A DNA stretch of 64,000 bases from Ralstonia sp. RRA (lineage in GTDB: Bacteria > Pseudomonadota > Gammaproteobacteria > Burkholderiales > Burkholderiaceae): the NCBI RefSeq assembly GCF_037023145.1, contig NZ_CP146092.1, positions 186,001-250,000 of the forward strand. The letters are read 5' to 3'. Below are positions 8,705-16,218 of the stretch, piece after piece. Both the position numbers and the translations under genes were made by a program. The notes beneath the pieces were generated by a model, which had not been told where the DNA came from, did not search any database, and saw only the letters and a program-made list of their open reading frames with translations. The first letter of the stretch is position 1; the number at the start of each line of letters is the position of its first letter.

Positions 8705-9604
8705 ATGAACCTCTCCGTCAAGCAGCTCCGCGCCTTTGCCGCGCTGCGCGAGCACAAGAACTTCACGCAGGCGGCACAAACCTGCCATCTGTCGCAGTCG
8801 GCCTTCAGTGCATTGATCCAGAACCTGGAAGCCGATGCCGGCGTGCGCCTGTTCGATCGCAACACACGCCACGTTGAGCTGACGCCCGAGGGCGAAGCGT
8901 TTGCCGAATCCGCCCTGCGCCTGCTGGCGGACTTCGAGGCCACCTTTGCCGAACTGCGCGACCGCGCGGCTGCGCGCACGGGGCGTGTGACGGTGGCCGC
9001 GCTGCCATCGATTGCGGCGGGCATTCTGCCGGGCGTGCTGGCGGACTTTTCCGCGCAACATCCTGGCATTCAACTCGCCCTGCACGACTTACTGTCAGAC
9101 CCGTGCATCGACATGGTCCGGCGCGGCGCGGCGGACTTCGCCATTGCAGCCATCGGTGCAGACATGGCCGGGCTGACCGCGCAGCCGTTCTGCACAGACG
9201 ACTTCCATCTCGTCTGCCATCAGGGTCACCCGCTCGCGCACAAACCCTCGCTCAGCGTGAGCGACCTTGTCGACGCGCCGTTCATCCACCTCGCGCGCAA
9301 CACGAGCATCCGGCAATACCTCGACGCTGCACTGCACCCGACGAAGTTGCGCAGCGGCATGGAGGTCGAGCACTTGGCCACGGCCGCTGCGCTGGCGGCG
9401 GCCAATCTGGGCATTACCGTCATTCCGGCGCTGGCGCTGTTCCAGTTCCGCCTGCCAGAGCTGGTGGTGCGGCCGCTACCGTTACCAGGGCTGGTGCGCA
9501 CGCTGTACGTGATCCGGCGCGACGGGCGCAGCCTGTCGGTGGCAGCGCAAGGTTTGCTGGATCTGTTGCTGGCCCACCCCGTCCATACCGACAGCGAAGC
9601 CTGA
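8705..9604 (+). CDS. LysR-family transcriptional regulator
   Basis: A 299-residue LysR-type regulator. The winged helix-turn-helix occupies about residues 1-60 (LRAFAALREHKNFTQAAQTCHLSQSAFSALIQNLE); the remainder is a two-lobed co-inducer-binding domain. It lies 27 bp downstream of the AtuA pair on the same strand, so it probably belongs to the CitMHS-AtuA transcription unit and responds to its substrate or product. The unusual position at the end of the operon, rather than divergent, suggests autoregulation through the operon promoter upstream of 5706. The effector is unknown. Confidence 0.85.
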   Translation: MNLSVKQLRAFAALREHKNFTQAAQTCHLSQSAFSALIQNLEADAGVRLFDRNTRHVELTPEGEAFAESALRLLADFEATFAELRDRAAARTGRVTVAALPSIAAGILPGVLADFSAQHPGIQLALHDLLSDPCIDMVRRGAADFAIAAIGADMAGLTAQPFCTDDFHLVCHQGHPLAHKPSLSVSDLVDAPFIHLARNTSIRQYLDAALHPTKLRSGMEVEHLATAAALAAANLGITVIPALALFQFRLPELVVRPLPLPGLVRTLYVIRRDGRSLSVAAQGLLDLLLAHPVHTDSEA

Positions 9605-9707
9605 CGAGACTTGAGACTTGATGCGACGCAAACGCGTGCGCTCGCCAGGCATGGCAGCGTCAAACGAGGCTGCTACAGTGGACGCATCCTCACACCTGGA
9701 GCGCCCC

Positions 9708-10175
9708 ATGTATCAACGCATCCTCGCCGGTTTTGACGGCAGCCACGAAGCCAGGCTTGCAGTCGATCAAGCCGCGGCACTTGCCCAGGCATTCGGCGGC
9801 CGGGTGCGCATAGTGTGGGCGATTGGCTCGCCAACCATGCCGGAGTCGCGCGAGATCTACAGCGTCGATACGCTGCGTAACACCGAACACCAGAGCGCCG
9901 ACCACTCCCTGGCCGAGCTGCAACGTACGCTGGAAGGTGCCGGCGTTGTTGTCGAGACCGGCGTCCTGATGCTCGACTCCACCGACGACGACATCGGCAA
10001 CGCCCTGGAGCACGAAGCCGTGCGCTGGCAGGCCGATACCATCGTGGTCGGTTCACAAAACCGGAGCGGGTTGTCGCGCATCCTGCTGGGCAGCGTGGCC
10101 GAGCGTACCGTCAAGCTATCGCGCCGCACCGTCATCGTGGTACGTGCGCAGCACGCTGATCACACAAGCGGCTAA
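9708..10175 (+). CDS. Universal stress protein, UspA family
   Basis: A 155-residue single-domain Usp protein, cytosolic. It begins MYQRILAGFDGSHEARLAVDQAAALA; near the C-terminus it has the nucleotide-binding pattern VVGSQNRSGLSRILLGSVAERTVKLSRRTVIVV, i.e. the G-x2-R/S-x-G-x9-G(S/T) ATP-binding type motif. The ATG at 9708 is preferred because GGAG lies 6 bp upstream; the frame is open back to 9618 but that extension is unlike the family. It stands alone between the LysR gene and the PadR-controlled pair. Confidence 0.9.
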   Translation: MYQRILAGFDGSHEARLAVDQAAALAQAFGGRVRIVWAIGSPTMPESREIYSVDTLRNTEHQSADHSLAELQRTLEGAGVVVETGVLMLDSTDDDIGNALEHEAVRWQADTIVVGSQNRSGLSRILLGSVAERTVKLSRRTVIVVRAQHADHTSG

Positions 10176-10201
10176 AGAATCACTTTCACTAGAGCTGGCT
10201 T

Positions 10202-10270
10202 ACTATGCAACTTGTTGCATAGTGAAAAGTGCTGTGCTATGTTGCCTCCACGCTGATGCAATCTGTTGCA
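10202..10270 (+). promoter_or_regulatory. Two PadR/AphA-type operators and promoter of the NTF2-like/nitronate monooxygenase pair
   Basis: A perfect inverted repeat with 10-bp arms ACTATGCAAC and GTTGCATAGT separated by 2 bp spans 10202-10223 and contains TATGCA-N6-TGCATA, the symmetric form of the site bound by AphA, a PadR-family regulator of Vibrio. A second, weaker copy TGCAA-N4-TTGCA lies at 10257-10270, centred 51 bp away. A candidate promoter overlaps the first site: -35 TTGCAT (10215-10220), 17-bp spacer, -10 TATGTT (10238-10243). The PadR gene at 11833-12369 is the likely source of the binding protein. Confidence 0.65.
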
Positions 10271-10289
10271 CTTCTGTTCAGGAGACACT

Positions 10290-10745
10290 GTGACCCAGCC
10301 CGCAGTTCGACACATCGCTACCGCTCTGTCCGCCCAGTCGCAAGCCACGCTCACCGCCTGGCACGCCATGCTTGAGAGCGGCAACATGGACGCGCTCGAC
10401 GACCTGTTCGCCGAGGACGTCGTCTTCCGCTCGCCCGTGGCGCACACGGCGTATCCGGGCCGCACGGCCACCACGCTGGTGCTGCGCACCGTCAACACGG
10501 TCTTTGAAGACTTCCAATACCACCGCAGCTTCGCCACGGATGATGGTGCAAGCGTGGTGCTGGAGTTCAGCGCCAACGTGAGCGGCAAATCGCTCAAGGG
10601 CATCGACATGATCCGCTTCAATGCGAGCGGCAAGATTGTCGAGTTCGAGGTGATGGTCCGCCCGGCCACAGGCCTGCAAGCGCTGGGCGCGGCCATGGGA
10701 GCCAAGCTGGCCGACAAGCTCGCGCTGCTCAAGGCCGAGGCCTGA
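10290..10745 (+). CDS. NTF2-like/SnoaL-like fold protein
   Basis: A 151-residue protein of the nuclear transport factor 2-like (SnoaL) fold. The pattern TLTAWHAMLESGNMDALDDLFAEDVVFRSPV near the N-terminus and GKIVEFEVMVRPATGLQALG near the C-terminus are characteristic. The GTG at 10290 is taken as start because GGAG lies 5 bp upstream. It precedes a nitronate monooxygenase gene by 54 bp and both probably form one PadR-controlled unit. Members of this fold are enzymes or small-molecule binders; no specific activity can be assigned. Confidence 0.82.
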   Translation: MTQPAVRHIATALSAQSQATLTAWHAMLESGNMDALDDLFAEDVVFRSPVAHTAYPGRTATTLVLRTVNTVFEDFQYHRSFATDDGASVVLEFSANVSGKSLKGIDMIRFNASGKIVEFEVMVRPATGLQALGAAMGAKLADKLALLKAEA

Positions 10746-10799
10746 TCCTCCGCGTCGCCCCCCTTCCTGATTCCATAACGATTTCCAACGGAGACTGCC

Positions 10800-11804
10800 A
10801 TGTCGCTGCCGCCGATCCTGCAAAACCGCCTGTCCGTGCCCGTGGTGGGCTCGCCGCTATTCATCATCTCCAACCCTGACCTCGTGATCGCGCAGTGCAA
10901 GGCGGGCGTGGTCGGCTCGTTCCCGGCGCTCAATGCGCGCCCGGCCGAGCTGCTGGAAACCTGGCTGCAGCGCATCACCACGGAGCTGGCCGAATACGAC
11001 GCGCAGCATCCGGACAAGCCATCGGCGCCGTTTGCCGTCAATCAGATCGTGCACAAGTCGAACGACCGCCTGGAGCACGACCTGGCGCTGTGCGTGAAGT
11101 ACAAGGTGCCCATCGTCATCACCTCGCTGGGCGCGCGTGAAGACGTGAACCAGGCCGTGCACAGCTACGGCGGCATCGTGCTGCACGACGTCATCAACAA
11201 CAAGTTTGCCAAGAAGGCGATCGAGAAAGGCGCGGATGGCCTGATCGCTGTGGCCGCAGGCGCGGGTGGCCATGCGGGTACGACCTCGCCGTTTGCGCTG
11301 ATCCACGAGATTCGTGAATGGTTCGATGGCCCGCTGCTGCTGTCGGGCGCGATTGCCAACGGCAATGCCATTCTGGCTGCGCTGGCTGCTGGTGCGGACC
11401 TGGCCTACGTGGGCTCGGCGTTTATCGCCACGGAAGAAGCCAACGCGATCGAGGGCTACAAACAAGCCATCGTGGAATCCACCGCCAGCGACATCGTCTA
11501 CACCAACCTGTTCACAGGCGTGCACGGCAACTACCTGCGCAAGAGCATCGAGAGCGCGGGCCTGGACCCGGAAGCCCTGCCGGAATCGGACCCGAGCAAG
11601 ATGAACTTCGGCTCCGGCGGCGGTGCCAAGGCCAAGGCATGGAAGGACATCTGGGGCGCCGGCCAGGGTGTGGGCGCAGTCAAACGCGTGGTGCCGGCGG
11701 CGGAACTTGTCAAGCGCTTTGCCGAGGAGTTTGAAGTGGCGCGCCGTCGCCTGAACAACATCGAGGCACTGCGCGCCCCGGCGGGTGACAAGGCACCGGC
11801 GTAA
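10800..11804 (+). CDS. Nitronate monooxygenase (2-nitropropane dioxygenase family)
   Basis: A 334-residue FMN-dependent TIM-barrel protein. It shows the phosphate-binding and active-site pattern AVAAGAGGHAGTTSPFALIHEI and LLSGAIANGNAILAALAAGADLAYVGSAFIATEEA, which define the nitronate monooxygenase family. The usual reaction is oxidation of alkyl nitronates; many homologues have other or unknown substrates. The protein has a C-terminal extension rich in Gly/Lys (FGSGGGAKAKAWKDIWGAGQGVGAV), common in this subgroup. It follows the NTF2-like gene and probably shares its PadR-type operators. A distinct paralogue is at 29289-30359. Confidence 0.88.
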   Translation: MSLPPILQNRLSVPVVGSPLFIISNPDLVIAQCKAGVVGSFPALNARPAELLETWLQRITTELAEYDAQHPDKPSAPFAVNQIVHKSNDRLEHDLALCVKYKVPIVITSLGAREDVNQAVHSYGGIVLHDVINNKFAKKAIEKGADGLIAVAAGAGGHAGTTSPFALIHEIREWFDGPLLLSGAIANGNAILAALAAGADLAYVGSAFIATEEANAIEGYKQAIVESTASDIVYTNLFTGVHGNYLRKSIESAGLDPEALPESDPSKMNFGSGGGAKAKAWKDIWGAGQGVGAVKRVVPAAELVKRFAEEFEVARRRLNNIEALRAPAGDKAPA

Positions 11805-11816
11805 ACCGTCAGGCCA

Positions 11817-11836
11817 CTAGGGCCCGTTGGCCCTAG
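11817..11836. terminator. Palindromic hairpin between convergent genes
   Basis: Perfect 8-bp arms CTAGGGCC and GGCCCTAG around a 4-base loop. It lies 12 bp after the nitronate monooxygenase stop and overlaps the stop codon of the convergent PadR gene. No long T-run follows, so termination strength is uncertain; being symmetric it could serve both strands. Confidence 0.55.
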
Positions 11837-12369
11837 GCCGTTACCGAGGCTGGCTCCAGCAACGGCAGCACATCGTCTGCCCACGCGAGCCAGCCTTCTT
11901 CGTAAACGATGCCGCGCTGAAGCACCGCATGCTGCAGCCGCTGGGCGCGCGTGAGATCAGCGCGCAAGAAATCGCGCTGTTCGATTTCGCGGAATGTGTT
12001 CAGGCGCGTACGGTGCTGCTCGATCAGGCGCTGCATCTCGCCAATAAAGCCGAGCGGGCCGATCACAGCCTCGGCGCGCAGCTTCACTAGCACCTCTTCA
12101 CGGTTATCCGACGACACGGTCGGCTCCAGCACCCAGCGCGCTAGCTCTTCGCGCCCCGGCTGCAGGACCGTGTACGTCTTCTTGCGGCCGTCTTCCTCTT
12201 CCTCCACGCTGACCCAACCGGCCTCGGCCATGCGACCAAGCTCGCGGTAGATCTGCTGATGGGTGGCACTCCAGAAATAGCCCATCGATTTGTCAAAGCG
12301 GCGGGCGAGCTCATAGCCGGACGAGGGCTTTTCGAGCAGGGAAGTGAGCAGCGCGTGTTGGATGGACAT
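11833..12369 (-). CDS. PadR-family transcriptional regulator (AphA-like)
   Basis: A 178-residue PadR-type regulator counted from the ATG at 12369. The winged helix (MSIQHALLTSLLEKPSSGYELARRF) and the ATHQQIYRELGRMAEAGWV recognition segment are typical; the C-terminal half (about residues 90-175) is helical and resembles the dimerisation domain of AphA/VirPadR-like proteins. The frame is open to 12417, but starting at MSIQH fits the family. It is convergent with the nitronate monooxygenase gene, and AphA-type sites precede that operon, so it is the probable local regulator. No clear ribosome-binding site precedes the ATG. Confidence 0.85.
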   Translation of the reverse strand: MSIQHALLTSLLEKPSSGYELARRFDKSMGYFWSATHQQIYRELGRMAEAGWVSVEEEEDGRKKTYTVLQPGREELARWVLEPTVSSDNREEVLVKLRAEAVIGPLGFIGEMQRLIEQHRTRLNTFREIEQRDFLRADLTRAQRLQHAVLQRGIVYEEGWLAWADDVLPLLEPASVTA

Positions 12370-12493
12370 GAGCGAAAAGTAACGTCGGCCTTGTGTTTCA
12401 GCGATCGGGAATGGCACACCGTTGCCCGATGCGATCTGCGAACTTTACAGAACAGTCATCGACACGTCATGCAGTGTTTGCCACTGTTGCATA

Positions 12494-13414
12494 TCACTCG
12501 GCAGCCTGTGCCTGCGTGAAGTCCTGTGCCGCTTGCACGAGCCATGTTCGCAACGCCTGCAGCGGCGGATAGTCGGTCCGACCTGTGGGCCAGGCCAGAT
12601 AGTAGCGCTCGGCGCTTTCCATCTCCGGCACATGGGGCAAGGCCAGCACAAGATCGCCCTGCCGCAATTCGTGAGCGATCAGAAAGCGCGGCAGCAATGC
12701 CACGCCCAGGCCCGCAACAGCCGCCTGGGCGGCGGTCGCAAACTGGTCGAACACCATGCCTTGCGTATCCCCCCCGTCCACCTGATGAGTGGCCAGCCAA
12801 CGCGACCACGCGTCGGGGCGCGAAGCCAGGTGCAACAACGGTGCACCCAGCAGATCGCGCGGCTGCGCAAAGTTGTATCGGGCCAGCAGCGCCGGGCTGC
12901 AAGCGGGCACGACGGTCTCGCTCATCAACAAGGCGAGTTCGGCCCCCGGCCAGTGCTGCGGGCCGAAATGGATGGCCGCATCCACCGCCTCCCACTGGAA
13001 GTCGAACTGCGACAGCCGCGTCGTCAGGTTGATCGTGATGCCGGGGTGCTGATCGAAGAACTGCGGCAGGCGCGGTGCCAGCCAACGGGTGCCGAAGGTA
13101 GGGAGGATGGCCAGGTTCAGGCTGCCCCCTTGCGGATTCGCACGAAAGCCAACCGTGGCGCTGGAAATGCGCATCAACGCACCGCGAATGTCTTCCGCAT
13201 ACGCCTGGCCCGCCGGGCTCAGACGCACGGTCTGGCGCTCACGCACGAACAGCTCGGCCCCCAGGCGATCTTCCAGCGCACGAATCTGCCGGCTGACCGC
13301 GCTTTGCGTCAGGTGCAGTTCAGCGGCAGCCGCCGTGAAGCTCTGGTGGCGCGCAGCCGCCTCAAATGCGCAAAGCAGGGACATGGGCGGCAGAAAGCGG
13401 CGTGGCGGAAACAT
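12494..13414 (-). CDS. LysR-family (GcvA-like) regulator
   Basis: A 306-residue LysR regulator with helix-turn-helix LLCAFEAAARHQSFTAAAAELHLTQSAVSRQI at about residues 13-44 and a GcvA-type effector domain (LNLAILPTFGTRWLAPRLPQF). It is divergent from the 2-oxoadipate dioxygenase/decarboxylase gene, across 147 bp that contain an ATTC-N7-GAAT box. In Pseudomonas putida a LysR gene also adjoins hglS, so control of lysine/2-oxoadipate catabolism is the most likely role. The effector is not known. Confidence 0.87.
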   Translation of the reverse strand: MFPPRRFLPPMSLLCAFEAAARHQSFTAAAAELHLTQSAVSRQIRALEDRLGAELFVRERQTVRLSPAGQAYAEDIRGALMRISSATVGFRANPQGGSLNLAILPTFGTRWLAPRLPQFFDQHPGITINLTTRLSQFDFQWEAVDAAIHFGPQHWPGAELALLMSETVVPACSPALLARYNFAQPRDLLGAPLLHLASRPDAWSRWLATHQVDGGDTQGMVFDQFATAAQAAVAGLGVALLPRFLIAHELRQGDLVLALPHVPEMESAERYYLAWPTGRTDYPPLQALRTWLVQAAQDFTQAQAAE

Positions 13415-13462
13415 GCAAGGCCCTGGCGATTGGGTTGGGTGGTCAAGCGAGAAGCTGGCAGG

Positions 13463-13481
13463 TCATTCTATTCTGGAATGA
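13463..13481. promoter_or_regulatory. Candidate LysR-type operator in the lysR-hglS intergenic region
   Basis: Inverted repeat TCATTC-N7-GAATGA. Its core ATTC-N7-GAAT fits the T-N11-A rule of LysR boxes. It lies 49 bp upstream of the divergent LysR start and 80 bp upstream of the hglS start, a normal position for dual control. Confidence 0.5.
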
Positions 13482-13561
13482 ACTCTGTCCGGATTATCGT
13501 TTGACCGGCTTCCAGTGCGCCACCTAGCATCGATCCAATCCTCGCCAATCCCCATCCCGTC

Positions 13562-14965
13562 ATGAGCGCTTCGCATCAACCCACGGCCGATTCCTTCGTC
13601 TCCGCAGACGACATCCGCACGCGTTTTTCACGTGCCATGTCCGCCATGTACCGCCAGGAAGTGCCGCAGTACGGCACCTTGATCGACCTGGTAGCCGACA
13701 TCAACGCGCGCACGCTGAATGCCCAACCCACGTTGCGCGCGCAGATGGCGCATGCGGGTGAGCTGGAGCGACTGGATGTGGAGCGCCACGGCGCCATCCG
13801 CGTCGGCACAGCGGCCGAGCTGGCGACGCTGCGGCGGCTGTTTGCCGTCATGGGCATGGAGCCCGTGGGCTACTACGACTTGTCGGTGGCGGGTGTGCCC
13901 GTGCACTCCACGGCGTTTCGTCCGGTGGCCGATGCTGCATTGGCGGCCAATCCGTTCCGCGTGTTCACGTCGTTGCTGCGGCTTGAGCTGATTCCCGATC
14001 CGGCCTTGCGCGAGAAGGCGGCAGCCATCCTGGCACGCCGCCAGATCTTCACGCCGCGCGTGCTGGAATTGATCGCGCAGTGCGAGACCGATGGCGGACT
14101 CTCCGACACAGATGCCGATGCCTTCGTACGCGAGGCGCTGGAGACCTTCCGCTGGCACAGCACCGCCACCGTCGACGCCGACACCTACCGCGCCCTGCAA
14201 GCGGCACACCGCCTGGTGGCCGACGTGGTCTGCTTCCGGGGGCCGCACATCAACCACCTGACGCCGCGTACGCTCGACATCGACGCTGCGCAGGCCGCCA
14301 TGCCTGCGCGCGGCATGGACGCCAAGGAGGTGGTGGAAGGCCCGCCGCGTCGCAACTGCCCCATCCTGCTGCGCCAGACCAGCTTCAAGGCATTACAGGA
14401 GGCCGTGCGCTTTACCGATGATGCCGGTGCGCATACGGCGCGCTTTGGCGAGATCGAGCAACGCGGCGTCGCCCTGACGCGCAAGGGCCGCGCGCTGTAC
14501 GACACGCTGCTGGCCGAGGTGCGTGACATGGGCAATGCCGGCAGCGCCGCGCCAGACTACGAGAGTCGGCTGGCACTGGCGTTCCGCGCCTTCCCCGATA
14601 CCCATGAAGCATTGCGTGCGCAAGGGCTGGCCTACTATCGCTACAGCCTGACGGCATCGGGCGAAGCGGCGCAGATCGACGCCGACGCCTCGTTGGATGC
14701 GCTGCTAGCCAATGGTCACGTACAAGCCGATCCGATCACGTATGAAGACTTTCTGCCGGTGAGCGCGGCGGGCATCTTCCAGTCCAACCTGGGCGGCGAA
14801 GAACAGAAGCAGTATCAGGCCCATGCCGCGCAGCAAGCGTTTGAGGCCGCGCTGGGTGGGCGCGTGCATGACGAAATCGCCCTCTACGAAGCGGCACAGC
14901 AGCGCTCGGTCGACCAGCTGCGCACCGTGTTGCGCGGCATGCCCGTCGTGGATGCCACAGCATGA
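13562..14965 (+). CDS. hglS: 2-oxoadipate dioxygenase/decarboxylase (DUF1338, HglS/YdcJ family)
   Basis: A 467-residue non-heme Fe(II) enzyme of the DUF1338 family. HglS converts 2-oxoadipate, O2 and releases CO2 to give D-2-hydroxyglutarate in lysine breakdown. Residues H76 and R80 (RHGAIR) align with the metal histidine and substrate arginine of P. putida HglS, H229/H232 (GPHINHLTPR) with its second histidine region, and E297/E299 (FGEIEQRG) with the glutamate ligand; exact alignment was done by eye. Length and motifs are intact. Its stop overlaps the ATG of the next gene (ATGA), indicating translational coupling with the aminotransferase that would make its substrate. Confidence 0.9.
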   Translation: MSASHQPTADSFVSADDIRTRFSRAMSAMYRQEVPQYGTLIDLVADINARTLNAQPTLRAQMAHAGELERLDVERHGAIRVGTAAELATLRRLFAVMGMEPVGYYDLSVAGVPVHSTAFRPVADAALAANPFRVFTSLLRLELIPDPALREKAAAILARRQIFTPRVLELIAQCETDGGLSDTDADAFVREALETFRWHSTATVDADTYRALQAAHRLVADVVCFRGPHINHLTPRTLDIDAAQAAMPARGMDAKEVVEGPPRRNCPILLRQTSFKALQEAVRFTDDAGAHTARFGEIEQRGVALTRKGRALYDTLLAEVRDMGNAGSAAPDYESRLALAFRAFPDTHEALRAQGLAYYRYSLTASGEAAQIDADASLDALLANGHVQADPITYEDFLPVSAAGIFQSNLGGEEQKQYQAHAAQQAFEAALGGRVHDEIALYEAAQQRSVDQLRTVLRGMPVVDATA

Positions 14966-16182
14966 GCGACATGCCGGCCTTTGCCGCCCCGTTTGCGCAC
15001 CCTGCAGGCTCGCCCATTCGCGAGCTGTTTCCGTACCTCAACCAACCGGGGATGATCTCGCTGGCTGGCGGCTATCCATCGCCCAGCCTGTTCGATGCCG
15101 AAGGGCTGGCGCAGGCGGCCGCCCAAGCCATGACGGGCGATGCGCAGACACTGCAGTACGGCGCAACGGAAGGACTGCCCATCCTCCGCACTGCGCTGGC
15201 AGCCCTGATGCGCGAACGCGGCATTCAGTCCAGCGCCGAACAGGTGATGGTGACCACGGGCTCGCAGCAGGCATTCGATCTGCTGGTGCGCGTGCTGATC
15301 GAACCGGGGGATACGGTTCTGGTGGAAGTGCCCGCCTACCCCGCCACGCTGCAAGCCTTGCGTCTTGCGCAGGCGCGCATCGTGCCCGTGCCGATGGACG
15401 AGCACGGCCTGCAAGCCGACGCACTGGCCGAGTTGCTACGCCAACTGCCCGCGGAGCAGCGTCCAAAGCTGCTCTACACCGTACCGAACTTCTCCAACCC
15501 CCGGGGCACGCTGCTGGCCGCCGAGCGCCGTGAGGCCCTGGTGCAACTGGCCTGCACCCACGGCTTTTGGGTGGTAGAAGACGACCCCTACGGCGAGCTG
15601 CGATTCGACACCGATGGCCCGATGCCGCCAACGCTGCGCACCATCGGCGACCGATTAGCCGATGGCGGCGTGAACCCGGTGGTGTATCTCTCCAGCCTGT
15701 CCAAAACCGTTGCCCCGGCACTGCGCGTTGGCTGGATGCTGGCCGACAACAGCCTGCTGCGCCGTTGCGCGGTCGCCAAGCAGACGGTGGACCTGTGTAC
15801 CTCGCCACTGGCGCAGATGGTGGCCGCCCGCTACCTGGAGAGCGGGCGCTATCCGGCCACGGTGCAGCGCGCCCGCATCGAATATCAGCGGCGCATGCAG
15901 GCCCTGGTGCAAGGCGTCGCTTCCAGCTTGAGCGGCCACGTGCATTGCGCGCCGCCGGCGGGCGGCATGTTCGTCTGGGCCACGTTTGCACAGTCGATCG
16001 CCCCACAGGCGCTGTTCGATGCCGCTGTCGCCCAGCACGTGCTGTATGTACCCGGCAAGGCGTTCTACCCAGACAACACGCCGCACCACACCATGCGCCT
16101 GTCTTTCGCCGCGCCCGACGTGCCGCAAATCGAGCAAGCCGTGCAGCGGCTCGCTGCGGCCGTAAATGAAGTCCTCCGCTGA
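14962..16182 (+). CDS. PLP-dependent aminotransferase (LysN/2-aminoadipate type)
   Basis: A 406-residue fold-type I aminotransferase. The PLP lysine is K248 in SSLSKTVAPALRVGW; D208 (EDDPYGEL) contacts the cofactor ring; YTVPNFSNPRGT (residues 172-183) is the loop seen in LysN and related 2-aminoadipate aminotransferases. There is no GntR-type DNA-binding domain, so it is an enzyme and not a MocR regulator. The four-base overlap with hglS and its order in the cluster point to 2-aminoadipate as amino donor, giving 2-oxoadipate and glutamate. Related enzymes also take kynurenine or branched substrates, so specificity is inferred from context. Confidence 0.85.
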   Translation: MSDMPAFAAPFAHPAGSPIRELFPYLNQPGMISLAGGYPSPSLFDAEGLAQAAAQAMTGDAQTLQYGATEGLPILRTALAALMRERGIQSSAEQVMVTTGSQQAFDLLVRVLIEPGDTVLVEVPAYPATLQALRLAQARIVPVPMDEHGLQADALAELLRQLPAEQRPKLLYTVPNFSNPRGTLLAAERREALVQLACTHGFWVVEDDPYGELRFDTDGPMPPTLRTIGDRLADGGVNPVVYLSSLSKTVAPALRVGWMLADNSLLRRCAVAKQTVDLCTSPLAQMVAARYLESGRYPATVQRARIEYQRRMQALVQGVASSLSGHVHCAPPAGGMFVWATFAQSIAPQALFDAAVAQHVLYVPGKAFYPDNTPHHTMRLSFAAPDVPQIEQAVQRLAAAVNEVLR

Positions 16183-16218
16183 CAGCTTCAGCGACTGACA
16201 ACCTTCATCACCGTTGCC

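Noticed and set aside
12420..12493. ATGCA...TGCAT pair upstream of padR as a third AphA-type site
   Set aside because: Spacing between the arms is much longer than in the sites at 10202-10270, and the CAGTG/CACTG hairpin there is as easily explained as the end of the LysR gene.
15038..16201. Minus-strand 387-codon open frame opposite the aminotransferase
   Set aside because: Arg/Ala/Pro-rich shadow translation; plus-strand gene has all catalytic residues.
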